A stretch of 64,000 bases of DNA from Thalassovita sp. (GCA_002729595.1 PBYL01000463.1:1-64000); one strand, 5' to 3'. Positions 1 to 9,538 are shown, counted from the stretch's first letter. Made by a program: numbers and translations. The notes: a model not told the origin generated them from the sequence alone.

Positions 1-1617
1 AGGAGATTTTTCATCTTTAGAAAGCACAGTAACATATAATGCTCTAGTTATCGGATGTTCGTAGGAGCTCATATCTAACCAACCTGTGTTGAGTGCATAG
101 TTAGTGCTCGAAAGGAAATACAAATATTTTCCACTTGCATCCCAAACTGGCGACATAGCATCAGACATGCCGTCTGTTAATTGATGTATTTGCTTTGTCT
201 CAACATTGTATACTTTAATAGCTTTTAGTTGAGTATCGAGCAATTTTGAATAAGCAATCCATTTACTATCTGGCGACCAAACAGGCTGTAAGGTTCGGTT
301 TGGGTGTGCATATCTATCTGTATCAGCTTTTTCTAATTTTCCACTTTCAACAGCAATGTACCACAAATTATAGTCTGTATCTGTAAAGGCTATAAACTTA
401 CCATTTGGAGACCAAACAGGACTAAAAAAGAATGTAGGATTAGGGATTTTATAGGCTTTTTTAATTTGCATTCCCTTTTGATCTGAAATCACCAGTTGGT
501 ATTCTCCACTTTCGTCTGTGAACCAAGCAATTTCATCACCATCTGGTGACCATGAAGGGTATCTGTCTGCTGCGGCTGAATTGTGGCTAATGTTTCTCCA
601 ATCGCCATGTTCTTTAGGAACTGTAAAAATTTCTCCTCTATATTCAAAAAGTGCTCTGTTACCTTCTGGCGAAAGTGAGGCATTACTCAGTCTGCTAGCA
701 GGAATGTTTTCCCATCTCTCTCTTGCCCAATCAAAATCTCCTTCTACAGTAATGTTTAGTTGTTTGCTTTCTCCATTTTCTGGGTTTAGTAAATGTAAAT
801 ATCCTCCTTGTTCATATACGATTTGCTCAGGTCCAGCATCCAAACTTTTCACATCAAAATCTTTATGAAAAGTCATTTGCTTTAATTCGTCGGTTTCTGG
901 ATTAAAAGACCAGATATTATTCGCATAATCTCTTTCTGAAAGAAAATAGACGATGCCTTTATGCCAAACCGGATCTGTATGTCTTTCATTATCTGTTCTA
1001 GGAGTCGTTTTTAGAGAGTAGTCTTTTGTATTTACTATCCAAATTGGTTTGGCTTGTCCACCTCTGTAATTTCTCCATTCCGGATCCCAAAATCTAAATA
1101 GTTGATAAGCTATATATTTTCCATCATCAGAGATTTCCCCTTTATAAGCTCTGGGTATGCTAAGAGCTTCTGGCATTCCACCTTCTATATTAATGGTATA
1201 AAACTTTTCTTCTTTGGTAGGAGCTCCTTCCCTACCAGAATTAAATAAAACACTTTTACCATCAGGTGTCCATCCACTCACTCTATCTTCTCCGGGGTGC
1301 CAAGTTAATCTTTTGGGTTGTCCACCACTTGTAGGTATGGTATATACATCTGTATTTCCATCATATTGGCCTGTAAAAGCAATAGTTTTTCCGTCTGGCG
1401 AAAAATGAGGATGGTTTTCAGCGCCAACATTGCTGGTTAATCTCTTTGTTGCGGTTCCATCGATATTGCTTATCCATAAATCGTTTGCGTAAACAAATAC
1501 GACTTTTTCTTTGTAAATGCTTGGCTCTCTTAGTAATTGAGTGCCTTGTCCAAATGTATGATGAGAGATTGCTAGTAGTAGGGTTATTAGCACGTAATAA
1601 CTTTTAACAATATTCAT
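1..1617 (-). CDS. Tricorn-like protease (S41 family), N-terminal part, truncated by window edge
   Basis: The minus-strand frame is open from ATG at 1617 to the window edge, giving 539 codons with no stop. It begins with a signal peptide (MNIVKSYYVLITLLL..., ending near GQGTQLL). The rest is a beta-propeller of TolB/PD40-type blades, with repeated SPDGK-like turns such as FSPDGKTIAF and WTPDGKSVLF. At the edge the sequence reads LSKDEKSP, resembling the junction after the propellers in tricorn homologues. Members of that family are about 1,070 residues long and carry PDZ and serine-protease domains in the second half, which would lie outside the window. The role would be periplasmic peptide degradation, known from the family and not shown here. 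A different propeller protein (for example an amidohydrolase fusion) cannot be excluded without the missing half. Confidence 0.8.
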   Translation of the reverse strand, partial: MNIVKSYYVLITLLLAISHHTFGQGTQLLREPSIYKEKVVFVYANDLWISNIDGTATKRLTSNVGAENHPHFSPDGKTIAFTGQYDGNTDVYTIPTSGGQPKRLTWHPGEDRVSGWTPDGKSVLFNSGREGAPTKEEKFYTINIEGGMPEALSIPRAYKGEISDDGKYIAYQLFRFWDPEWRNYRGGQAKPIWIVNTKDYSLKTTPRTDNERHTDPVWHKGIVYFLSERDYANNIWSFNPETDELKQMTFHKDFDVKSLDAGPEQIVYEQGGYLHLLNPENGESKQLNITVEGDFDWARERWENIPASRLSNASLSPEGNRALFEYRGEIFTVPKEHGDWRNISHNSAAADRYPSWSPDGDEIAWFTDESGEYQLVISDQKGMQIKKAYKIPNPTFFFSPVWSPNGKFIAFTDTDYNLWYIAVESGKLEKADTDRYAHPNRTLQPVWSPDSKWIAYSKLLDTQLKAIKVYNVETKQIHQLTDGMSDAMSPVWDASGKYLYFLSSTNYALNTGWLDMSSYEHPITRALYVTVLSKDEKSP

Positions 1618-1756
1618 ATGATCTTAATGATTTTATGTGATTATACCTTCTATAAATGAAATTCTATATTTCCTTTAAATATAGAAATCTTTGCGAGTCT
1701 ATCTTGCTTAAGTTTAGAGTAAGTTTAATAAAATGTATGTTGTGTAAACAATAAAT

Positions 1757-1769
1757 ACACTGTGTACAT
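1757..1769 (+). repeat. ACACTGTGTACAT site, copy 1 (direct)
   Basis: Exact 13-mer, shared with 1894-1906 and, inverted, with 2233-2245. The core TGTGTACAT recurs at 2400-2408 and, inverted, at 3419-3427. Likely a binding site for the adjacent ParAB system or an iteron; function inferred. Confidence 0.6.
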
Positions 1770-1893
1770 TACTGTTTTAATCATACTCTATCAAACCTAT
1801 TACTAAATTGAATAGGAGAAATAAGATTTGATGTTAAGACCGACATCAAAATTAAGCTTGATAAAACGTTAGGGATTATAAATTTAAAATACC

Positions 1894-1906
1894 ACACTGT
1901 GTACAT
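1894..1906 (+). repeat. ACACTGTGTACAT site, copy 2 (direct)
   Basis: Exact second copy of the 13-mer, 137 bp from the first. TACAGTG follows 4-5 bases later, so the site is partly palindromic with its flank. Confidence 0.6.
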
Positions 1907-2232
1907 ATATTACAGTGCGTTCAATTAATTTCACTAATGAGATTATTTAATTCTTTTTTCAAAATTGATTATTACTCAAAAGTGATTTTTGAATGATGAA
2001 AAATTAAATGATTTGAATAGAATGAATAATGAAGTTGAGTTAAGATGCAATTCAACGAAAAAAAGTTCTAAAAACCCTTAAAAATGATTCATTATCCGAT
2101 TTTTCCCATTGAATTATAACTTTATAGTGAGCTTGCACCTCAATATTATCTAATTTGTGATAATTCTTTACTTTCAAATGCGAGAGGGTAATGAATGATG
2201 AAACTCTTTTTATTGGTGTTACACAACGTACA

Positions 2233-2245
2233 ATGTACACAGTGT
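2233..2245 (-). repeat. ACACTGTGTACAT site, copy 3 (inverted)
   Basis: Exact reverse complement of the 13-mer (ATGTACACAGTGT), about 165 bp upstream of the parA start. Orientation is opposite to copies 1 and 2. Confidence 0.6.
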
Positions 2246-2384
2246 GTCTATTGATTTTCTTCAAAAATTCTTTCAACTCAAATTGAAAGGCTAGAGCTTT
2301 TAAAAAAATTATATCTCATGAAATTATTTCTGGACTTAACCTTTGCCAACTAAAAAATACTATGTTACTTTGTGTGCATAGTAA

Positions 2385-2408
2385 TAAGTGTGTTAAGTGT
2401 GTACATAA
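2385..2408 (+). promoter_or_regulatory. Tandem TAAGTGTGT repeat ending in TGTGTACAT, directly upstream of parA
   Basis: Two adjacent copies of TAAGTGTGT (2385-2393 and 2394-2402) run into ACAT, so the second copy completes the TGTGTACAT core (2400-2408) shared with the upstream 13-mers. The block ends one base before the preferred parA start at 2410. This is where an autorepressor operator would sit; binding is inferred, the repeat is seen. Confidence 0.5.
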
Positions 2409-2409
2409 T

Positions 2410-3057
2410 ATGAGTAATACAGCGAAGTTTATTTGTTTTGCCACTCAAAAAGGTGGAAGTGGTAAAAGTTTTCTCTGCATGTCAACAGCTGCGGCTCTTT
2501 TTAAAAGGACTGATTATAAGCTATTGGTAATTGATGCGGATTTTCAGCAAACTGTTTATAAGGCCAGAGAGCTGGAAGAAGATGAAGAAGTGGAAGGTTT
2601 TGACATTATTCCATTTAATTATGAAACTGACGATATCAATGCATTAATAAAATATGCACAAGACAATTATGATTTAGTCTTGGTAGATACTCCGGGTAGG
2701 TTACAAGGCTCAGATATTCAGATGTTATTAGCTGTTTCTGATTTTGTAATTACACCAATTGTAGCAGCAGCTTTTGATATTTCGAGTACAATGGATTTTG
2801 CAGCAACGATTAGTGACTTAAAAGATGAGTTTGGTTTTGAGTTATATGGTGTGTTAAACAAGAGAGATCAAACATCTGAACACAAAGTGATCGAGCAATT
2901 GGAGTTTTCAGGTTTAAAGATGTTTGAAAGCAACTTGAGATATCTGGCACGTTATAAACGTCTTTCTTCATTAGAAGAAGTGGTTACAGAAGATAAAAAG
3001 TTTGATGAGTTTAATTTGTATTATCAGGAGTTTAAGAAAAAGTGTAAAATTAAATAG
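2410..3057 (+). CDS. parA: ParA-type partition ATPase (small, type Ib-like)
   Basis: Encodes a 215-residue deviant-Walker ATPase that would move or position plasmid DNA with a DNA-binding partner. Residues 14-20 are KGGSGKS, the ParA/MinD Walker A with its signature lysine. LLVIDADFQQT and LVLVDTPG follow as the A' and Walker B motifs. There is no N-terminal helix-turn-helix domain, as in type Ib ParA proteins. The frame is open back to an ATG at 2362, but that would add a cysteine-rich stretch encoded by the repeat DNA, and homology starts at MSNTAKFICF, so 2410 is preferred. The next gene begins 2 bases after the stop, giving a two-gene operon. Chromosomal orphan ParA proteins look similar, so a plasmid origin is likely but not proven. 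Confidence 0.87.
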   Translation: MSNTAKFICFATQKGGSGKSFLCMSTAAALFKRTDYKLLVIDADFQQTVYKARELEEDEEVEGFDIIPFNYETDDINALIKYAQDNYDLVLVDTPGRLQGSDIQMLLAVSDFVITPIVAAAFDISSTMDFAATISDLKDEFGFELYGVLNKRDQTSEHKVIEQLEFSGLKMFESNLRYLARYKRLSSLEEVVTEDKKFDEFNLYYQEFKKKCKIK

Positions 3058-3059
3058 TT

Positions 3060-3401
3060 ATGGCTAAAGAAAGACCCGAAGACAAATTACTAAAGTTTCA
3101 AAAACAACAAAGAACGAAAAGTACTCCAAGCACTAATGCTGGTGGTAGTGTAGGTTATACTCCTAAAAGTTATATGAGAAAGCAGGAGAGGCCACCTTCA
3201 GAAAAAGGAACTAAAGAAGGGTATACCAGATATACTGTAATTGCTAATAAAGAACAGATTAGAGTTGCAAAGGCAATTGCTTGGTTTGAGCGCAAAGAAA
3301 TTAAACATGTGATAGAAGAAGCTTTAGATGAGTACTTCCAGCACTTTAACTTAAATAAGATATTAAAAGAGTACGAAGGGCAAGATAAACGCAATCTGTA
3401 G
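3060..3401 (+). CDS. Small ParB/ParG-like partition partner (ribbon-helix-helix type)
   Basis: A 113-residue basic protein encoded 2 bases downstream of parA. Residues 1-55 are low-complexity and Lys/Ser/Gly-rich, which suggests a flexible tail like those that stimulate ParA ATPase in type Ib partners. Residues 57-95 (TRYTVIANKEQIRVAKAIA, then an EIKHVIEEALDEYF helix) fit a beta strand followed by two helices of a ribbon-helix-helix DNA-binding domain. The expected job is binding the repeats around this locus and repressing its promoter. The assignment rests on position and fold pattern; I do not recognise a named family. Confidence 0.7.
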   Translation: MAKERPEDKLLKFQKQQRTKSTPSTNAGGSVGYTPKSYMRKQERPPSEKGTKEGYTRYTVIANKEQIRVAKAIAWFERKEIKHVIEEALDEYFQHFNLNKILKEYEGQDKRNL

Positions 3402-3436
3402 TGTACGTAATGTTTACTATGTACACACAGTACACT
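3401..3436. repeat. GTGTAC/GTACAC cluster with inverted TGTGTACAT core after parB-like gene
   Basis: GTGTAC at 3401-3406 is followed by GTACAC at 3421-3426 and again at 3431-3436. ATGTACACA (3419-3427) is the inverted core of the sites upstream of parA. The parAB pair is therefore bracketed on both sides by the same motif. Confidence 0.5.
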
Positions 3437-3670
3437 TTTGGTTAATTTAGTTTTAGATTTTCTAGCCAAAAAAGTATACTCTATTCAATAGAATACTATA
3501 CTATTTCAAGAATATAATTCAAAATAGGTAAAAATTGACCTAGACAATTGGTTGTAAACAGGCAAAACATTAGTTTCATTATACTGATGACTTTAATACT
3601 AATTTTTCCCTGAATACCAGAAACTACCTAGTTTCTATGGTATATTTTTTTAGATCAATTCCGAGTGTCA

Positions 3671-6340
3671 ATGAATTTAAAGATTATTGATCAGCTACTT
3701 CTGCATACAGAAGAAGTTTTAATAGAGTTAACATCAGAGGGAATTATTACTTATCTCTCAAACAACTGGGAAGAAAAAACGGGTCTGCCAGTACAAAGAG
3801 TTCTAAATCAGCTATTGTTTAATTATTTGTTAGAGGATGAAGCCGTAGATTTTAAACACTTTTTAAATAGTGCTTCAAACTCATTTTCTCAGAAATTACA
3901 ATTTTCAATTGAACATTTCCAATATAATATAGAGCCGCTCTTTTGTAAAGTACAAAATGGTGAAGGTCTCAAAGTAGCTGGTAAATTAAAATTTATCCCA
4001 AAACAGCAACAGTTACCACCTGAAACTCCACACTTGACCTTCCAAACTAGTTTGCATAAATCTGATGACAGGATAAAAAAGTTGAGTCAAGTAGATTTTA
4101 AAAATATCCAGACAAAAGAGCTAATCAATCAATTTACTAGTGAAGTTAAACTGGGATTTTGGGAGTATTACAAATCGACTCAGCAGCTTGTCTGGTCAAA
4201 TGAGCTTTTCCATATCTTCGATTTGCCCCTAAATACATCAGTTAATCTAGATAAAATATTCTCTTATTGTGAGGAAGAATTTAGAGATGTATTGATAGCT
4301 AAGTTTAATTTATTGCTAGACGACGGAATTGAGTTTGATTTTACGATAAATGTAAATACAGAAAAAGAGCAAAATAAGTGGCTAAGGTTTATTGCTAAAA
4401 CAAATAACTCAGAACAAGGTGAAGCTAAGTTTTATGGAGTTATTCAGGATATTACCAACCAGATTGAAATCTTATTTGAAGCTGATAAAACGAGATCTCA
4501 GTTCCAGTTAATTGCCAAAAATGCGAGTGGCCTTATTAGTACACATTTTGAAGATGGTACATATAAATTTGTTTCTCCCTCTGCCAAGCAACTAACAGGT
4601 TACGATGCGGAAGAATTAATAGGAGCAAACCCTTTCGATTATGTGTATAAAGGTGATATAGAGGCTTTTAAGAATCATGTGTTTAAGAATCAAAAACCGA
4701 AAGAAGATAATCTGGTTTTACACAGGTTTATCAAAAAGGATAAATCATTGGTTTGGTTTGAAACAGTTACCAGTCCGATATTGGTAGACGAAGAGTTGAT
4801 AGGCCATATAAGCTATTCTCGTGATGTTACTGAAAAAAGAAAAAATGAAATTGCCCTTCAAAAAAGTGAGCACAGATTAAAGTTGGCTTTAGAATCTGGT
4901 AAAATGGGAATTTGGGAATGGATGATTCCAGAAGACAAGTGGTTGCTCTCAAACAATATGTTAGAATTGCTCGGAATTTCTAATGATGAATTTTTGGGTA
5001 CTGAAGAAGAAGTGATTAAGAAAATCCATCCGGAAGATAGCATTGTATTTTTAAATTCTTTGAAGAATGCATTGAAATACAAAACCAGAAATTGGTCAAT
5101 TACACATCGGCTTATTGGCGACATGAACAAGGTTATTTGGCTTGAGTGGAATGGCGAGTTATATGTTGATAAAAAGGGCAATCCGGAATACTTTATCGGA
5201 ACAGCCTCAGATGTTACTACCAAAAAAGAATATGAAAGAGAAGTGCGTAAACTTGCTTTGGTGGCTAAGAATACAGTTAATGCAGTCATTATAACTGACA
5301 AATTAGGCAATGTAGAGTGGGTAAACGAAGGTTTTGAAACCTTACTTGGTTACTCACTTGATGAAGTAAGAGGCTATAATCCATTAGAGTTTATAAATGG
5401 AAAAGAGACTAATACTGAAACTATAAAGCAGTTTGAATTTGCTATAGAGCAGAAAAAATCTTTTCGAGCTGAGTTTTTCAACTATAATAAAAAAGGGCAA
5501 AAGTATTGGGTAGAATTAAACTTGCATCCGGTATTTGATAATGCAGGTAATCTGGAACGGTTCATTTTTATCCAAAATGACTTATCTCGGTACAAAGAGC
5601 AGGAAGAAGAAATGGTTCGGCATAATGATAAGCTCCAAAAAGCCAATGAAGAATTAGACAACTTTGTTTATCGGGTTTCTCATGATTTACGAGCGCCAAT
5701 TAGTTCTAGCTTGGGTTTATTAGAGGTGATAGAAATGGAGAAAGAAGAAGAGCATGGCAGTAAATACCTCGAACTTCTTCGACATAGCATGATCAGGATG
5801 GATAATTTCATTAGAGATATACTCAACTATTCTAGAAATGCCCGAATGTCTATAAACGCCGAGACATTTAACCTCATTGACCTTATTAATGAAACTATAG
5901 AGCATTATAAGTTTATACACCGAGATATTACTTTAAGAGAGATTAGAGATTATGAAAATGCTTTGTACATCAGTTCTGATCGATTGAGGTTGAGCATTGT
6001 GCTTTCAAACTTAATTTCAAATGTGTATAAATTTTGTAATCAAGATGCCGATAAACCTTATTTGTGGGTGTCTGCAAAAGAAGAAAACAATTCTATAGAA
6101 ATTATCATTGCAGATAATGGAATTGGCATACAAAAAGAATTTGAGTTAAAGGTATTTGATATGTTCTTTAGAGCGACCAATCAAGGAGGAGGTTCGGGTT
6201 TGGGTTTGTATATCGCTAAAGAAACAATTGAAAAAATTGGTGGGTCAATATCGCTTAAATCTGTTGCAGATAAGGGAACCACAATTAAGTTGTTGCTTCC
6301 CAAAAACCATCGATACGGCTTTAAACTCTTAGATAATTAA
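3671..6340 (+). CDS. Multi-PAS sensor histidine kinase
   Basis: An 889-residue protein without an obvious signal peptide or membrane span, so probably cytoplasmic. It contains four to five PAS-type modules: one near the N-terminus, then about residues 150-265, 275-390, 400-525 and 530-650. Several end in the typical DIT, DVT or ASDVT signature. A HisKA dimerisation domain follows, with phospho-acceptor His671 in RVSHDLRAP, then a HATPase_c domain with DNGIGI and GSGLGLYI. There is no receiver domain and no response-regulator gene next to it, so the target is unknown. A GTG at 3665 is in frame six bases earlier; the ATG at 3671 is preferred. It starts 269 bp after the partition operon and ends at a strong terminator. 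Confidence 0.9.
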   Translation: MNLKIIDQLLLHTEEVLIELTSEGIITYLSNNWEEKTGLPVQRVLNQLLFNYLLEDEAVDFKHFLNSASNSFSQKLQFSIEHFQYNIEPLFCKVQNGEGLKVAGKLKFIPKQQQLPPETPHLTFQTSLHKSDDRIKKLSQVDFKNIQTKELINQFTSEVKLGFWEYYKSTQQLVWSNELFHIFDLPLNTSVNLDKIFSYCEEEFRDVLIAKFNLLLDDGIEFDFTINVNTEKEQNKWLRFIAKTNNSEQGEAKFYGVIQDITNQIEILFEADKTRSQFQLIAKNASGLISTHFEDGTYKFVSPSAKQLTGYDAEELIGANPFDYVYKGDIEAFKNHVFKNQKPKEDNLVLHRFIKKDKSLVWFETVTSPILVDEELIGHISYSRDVTEKRKNEIALQKSEHRLKLALESGKMGIWEWMIPEDKWLLSNNMLELLGISNDEFLGTEEEVIKKIHPEDSIVFLNSLKNALKYKTRNWSITHRLIGDMNKVIWLEWNGELYVDKKGNPEYFIGTASDVTTKKEYEREVRKLALVAKNTVNAVIITDKLGNVEWVNEGFETLLGYSLDEVRGYNPLEFINGKETNTETIKQFEFAIEQKKSFRAEFFNYNKKGQKYWVELNLHPVFDNAGNLERFIFIQNDLSRYKEQEEEMVRHNDKLQKANEELDNFVYRVSHDLRAPISSSLGLLEVIEMEKEEEHGSKYLELLRHSMIRMDNFIRDILNYSRNARMSINAETFNLIDLINETIEHYKFIHRDITLREIRDYENALYISSDRLRLSIVLSNLISNVYKFCNQDADKPYLWVSAKEENNSIEIIIADNGIGIQKEFELKVFDMFFRATNQGGGSGLGLYIAKETIEKIGGSISLKSVADKGTTIKLLLPKNHRYGFKLLDN

Positions 6341-6350
6341 ATGAATAGAT

Positions 6351-6388
6351 AAAAAGCGAGACTCATGGTAAATGAGTCTCGCTTTTTT
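6351..6388. terminator. Bidirectional terminator between convergent genes
   Basis: AAAAGCGAGACTCAT and ATGAGTCTCGCTTTT form a long perfect stem with loop GGTAA. An A-run precedes it and a T-run follows, so it can serve the kinase gene and the opposing propeller gene. Confidence 0.9.
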
Positions 6389-6394
6389 GTATGC

Positions 6395-9300
6395 TTATTC
6401 CGTTTTGTAAGGAATAATTACAGGATTAATTTCTTTGTTTTTTACAAGATCATTATATGCTTTTAAGTCTTCATTAAGGATTTTCTCCAAAGGAGCAATC
6501 ATAGTTTCATATTCCTTCTTTAAGTCCTCGTATCTTTCTAACATACCACCTGTAGGTTGGTTATGATCGTCGATAACTACCTGATATAACCTTGCAATAT
6601 GATTAGTAAACTTTCTAGGGTAGTTAATTTCATCTTGGCTCACCTCTATCTTGTTTTGAAACAAACTGTCTTCTACTGCTGTGAGTTTTGCAGCGAGTTC
6701 ATCTGCTTTGTTTTTAAGTTCTTTGCCTTTTCCAGCCAATTCAGCCAAATGAGCAATTTCTGTTATCTGCTTTCTAATAGACCTGATGTTTTTAATTTGT
6801 CTTTGAGACTTTGTAATCAATTTTGAAATGTCTTGTGCCAGATCAAATTGTTTTTGGTAGTCTTCAACAGACACATCTTCCCATCTTGGATCAGATTTTA
6901 AACTAAAGGTTTCTGTTTGTTGCCAATCACCTACACTTAGTTTTACTTGGTATTCTCCAGGAACAGCGTATGGTCCAGGTGCATTGCTACTAAAAACCAT
7001 TGCTACAAAATTTTCAGCCATCTCAGGCCCTTCATATTTTAAATCCCAACTTATATGATTCATCCCTTCTTGTAAGAATAGTTTGCTGTCACCTTCATCA
7101 GGATTACTTGCATAAGTTTTTACTACATCACCTGCTTTATCAGTAATTTCAAACTTCACATTTTCAGTAGAATCAGGTGTTTCTTTAAAATAGAAGTAAA
7201 ATTCTGCTGGAGTGCCAGACCAACCACCAACACTGGTTCTATAAGCTTCTCTTGGTGCATATAAGAATTGTTCTTTTGCCATCAATTCGTCATTTAATTG
7301 ATGCAAAGGGGTAAGGTCGTCTAAAATCCAGAAAGCTCGGCCTTGTGTACTTATTACCAAATCTTTTTCGTGTACTTCCATGTCTGTAATAGGTACATGA
7401 GGCATATTTAACTGAAAGGCTTGCCAATTTGCTCCATCATCAAAAGAAATGTACATACCAAACTCAGTTCCTGCATAAAGCAATCCTTTTTTATCAGGGT
7501 CTTCGGCAATTGCTCTTACAAAATGGTTTGAAGGAATGCCATTGTTTCCTTTGGTAAGCAATTCCCAAGTTTTACCAAAATCGTTGGTTCTGTAAATGTA
7601 AGGTAGGAAGTCTCCCATTCTATATCTTTGAGCGGCAATAAAAGCTCTACCAGAAGCATGTGTAGAAAGCTCAATTTTGTTGATGGTAGCTTCTTTGGGT
7701 AAGCCAATAGGAGTGATGTTTTGCCATGTTTTTCCTGCATCTCTGGTAATATGTACCAAGCCATCATCAGAACCTGCCCATAATTCACCTGCTGTTAAAG
7801 GTGATTCTTCCAGAGCAAAAATGGTTGAATAGATTTCTACACCAGTTCCATCGTGTTGAACAGGACCTCCAGGAATATCTAAATTAGCAGCTTTACCAGT
7901 TGTGAGATCATCACTGATTACTTCCCAAGTTTGACCTTGGTTGGTAGACCTGTGTACATAGTTTGAACCTTGATAAATTTCATCCGGATTATGTTGTGAA
8001 ACCAGAACCGGGTAATTCCACTGCCAACGATATTTTAAATCTGCTTGTCTGGTTCCTTCGGTATAATGCGGATAAGCGGTTAATTGTCTTTGTTGACCAT
8101 TTTCGAGGTTAGTATACGTAATCTCACCACTGTAACTAGTAGCATAAACTATATTCGGGTTTCTTGAGTCAACGGCTACATCTGCACATTCTCCACCACC
8201 AACTTCAAACCAATGTTCAGTATTAGAAAGGCCACTTAAATGTTTTGATGGAACAGAAACGGTTGTATTATCCTGTTGACCTGCATATAATCGATATGGA
8301 AACTGATTATCAACTGTAACTCTGTAAAATTCTGATGTTGGTTGATTTAATAGCTCAGACCAAGATTTTCCAGCATTTAAACTCACATTTGCTCCACCAT
8401 CATTACAATTAATCATAATATTGGTATTATTCGGATTAATCCAAACACCATGATTATCTCCATGTGGAGTTCTGATTACATCAGCAAAATGCTCACCTCC
8501 ATCTACAGAGCGTAAAAACTGCACATTGTTTACATAAACAGTGTTAGGGTCTTTAGGATCAGCCGTGATGTGGGTGTAATACCAACCACGTTGAGTAAGT
8601 CTGTGATCGCGATTAATTTTACTCCAACTTTTGCCTGCGTTTTCAGTGCGATATAGTCCTGAGTCTTCTTCTTTTTTGGCAACTATTAAAGCCCAAACTC
8701 TTTGAGGATTAGTTGGAGATATTGCTAAGCCTATTCTCCCTAATATTCCCTCAGGTAAATCAGTTTTTAATTTCTCCCAGTTTTTTCCTCCATCTTCTGT
8801 TTTGTAAATGCCACCTTTATCACCTCCATCAATCATTGTCCAAGGTTTTCTTTCTGCTCTCCACATAGCTGCATACATAATTCTCGGATTATCTGGGTTA
8901 ATTACCATATCAATCGCTCCAGTGCTGTCATTTACATAAAGTATCTTTTCCCAGCTTTCTCCACCATCATTAGAGCGAAAAACACCTCTTTCTGAATTGG
9001 GCTTAAAAATATTTCCTAGGGCGGCAACATACACCAAGTCTGGATTTTTTGGGTGAACTATCACTTTGGCAATTTGCCCAGCTTCTGGAAGTCCGATAAA
9101 TTTCCAAGAGTAACCGCCATTGGTGGTTTTGTACATCCCGATACCAGCAGATATATTTCCTCTAGCACAGGCAGAACCAGTTCCCACATACATTACTTGA
9201 TTATCTGAGGGAGCTACTTCTATTGAGCCAATCGATCCTGCTTCGATTTGCCCATCTGAGATGTTCTCCCAGTTTGTGCCTGCATCAGTCGTTTTCCAAA

Positions 9301-9538
9301 CGCCACCGCCAGTGGTTCCCATAAAAAAGGTGAAAGGTTCTTCTGGATTACCCGTAATTGCGGTTGCTCTTCCTCCACGACTCGGCCCCACATTACGGTA
9401 TTTCATTTCAGAAAAATACTTTTCTGGTATTTGAGTGGGTGTTGTAGCGTTTTTTTGATTTTTAGATTGCTTTTTTTGAGCAAAAATAGGGGTGTTGATC
9501 AAAATTAAGATGAGAAAAAATAGATAGTTGTTCTTCAT
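6395..9538 (-). CDS. Secreted BNR/sortilin-type beta-propeller protein (glycosyl hydrolase-like)
   Basis: A 1047-residue exported protein with a clear signal peptide (MKNNYLFFLILILINTPIFAQ). From about residue 45 to 730 it has repeated BNR/Asp-box and sortilin-like blades of the form SxDGGxxW (for example TTDAGTNWENI, RSNDGGESWEKI, TRDAGKTWQNI). The last 300 residues contain a probable beta-sandwich (EFYFYFKETPDS...) and a helical, coiled-coil-like segment. Bacteroidota proteins of this length and layout are usually annotated as glycosyl hydrolase or VPS10-domain proteins, but the enzymatic activity of most is untested. There is no operon partner; it faces the sensor kinase gene across a shared terminator. 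Confidence 0.8.
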   Translation of the reverse strand: MKNNYLFFLILILINTPIFAQKKQSKNQKNATTPTQIPEKYFSEMKYRNVGPSRGGRATAITGNPEEPFTFFMGTTGGGVWKTTDAGTNWENISDGQIEAGSIGSIEVAPSDNQVMYVGTGSACARGNISAGIGMYKTTNGGYSWKFIGLPEAGQIAKVIVHPKNPDLVYVAALGNIFKPNSERGVFRSNDGGESWEKILYVNDSTGAIDMVINPDNPRIMYAAMWRAERKPWTMIDGGDKGGIYKTEDGGKNWEKLKTDLPEGILGRIGLAISPTNPQRVWALIVAKKEEDSGLYRTENAGKSWSKINRDHRLTQRGWYYTHITADPKDPNTVYVNNVQFLRSVDGGEHFADVIRTPHGDNHGVWINPNNTNIMINCNDGGANVSLNAGKSWSELLNQPTSEFYRVTVDNQFPYRLYAGQQDNTTVSVPSKHLSGLSNTEHWFEVGGGECADVAVDSRNPNIVYATSYSGEITYTNLENGQQRQLTAYPHYTEGTRQADLKYRWQWNYPVLVSQHNPDEIYQGSNYVHRSTNQGQTWEVISDDLTTGKAANLDIPGGPVQHDGTGVEIYSTIFALEESPLTAGELWAGSDDGLVHITRDAGKTWQNITPIGLPKEATINKIELSTHASGRAFIAAQRYRMGDFLPYIYRTNDFGKTWELLTKGNNGIPSNHFVRAIAEDPDKKGLLYAGTEFGMYISFDDGANWQAFQLNMPHVPITDMEVHEKDLVISTQGRAFWILDDLTPLHQLNDELMAKEQFLYAPREAYRTSVGGWSGTPAEFYFYFKETPDSTENVKFEITDKAGDVVKTYASNPDEGDSKLFLQEGMNHISWDLKYEGPEMAENFVAMVFSSNAPGPYAVPGEYQVKLSVGDWQQTETFSLKSDPRWEDVSVEDYQKQFDLAQDISKLITKSQRQIKNIRSIRKQITEIAHLAELAGKGKELKNKADELAAKLTAVEDSLFQNKIEVSQDEINYPRKFTNHIARLYQVVIDDHNQPTGGMLERYEDLKKEYETMIAPLEKILNEDLKAYNDLVKNKEINPVIIPYKTE

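Larger units (their letters stand above)
1618..2409. other. Repeat-bearing, A+T-rich region upstream of parA; candidate partition or origin region
   Basis: No convincing gene lies in this 0.8-kb stretch. It holds three exact copies of the 13-mer ACACTGTGTACAT (two direct, one inverted) and, just before parA, a tandem 9-mer. The rest is very A+T rich. A 74-codon minus-strand frame at 2052-2276 runs through one of the repeats, has no recognisable motif, and was not accepted as a gene. The setting beside parA suggests centromere-like or iteron-like sites; this is inference. Confidence 0.5.

Noticed and set aside
2052-2276. 74-codon minus-strand frame upstream of parA
   Set aside because: No motif, no start signal, and it runs through the inverted 13-mer repeat; more likely non-coding repeat DNA.
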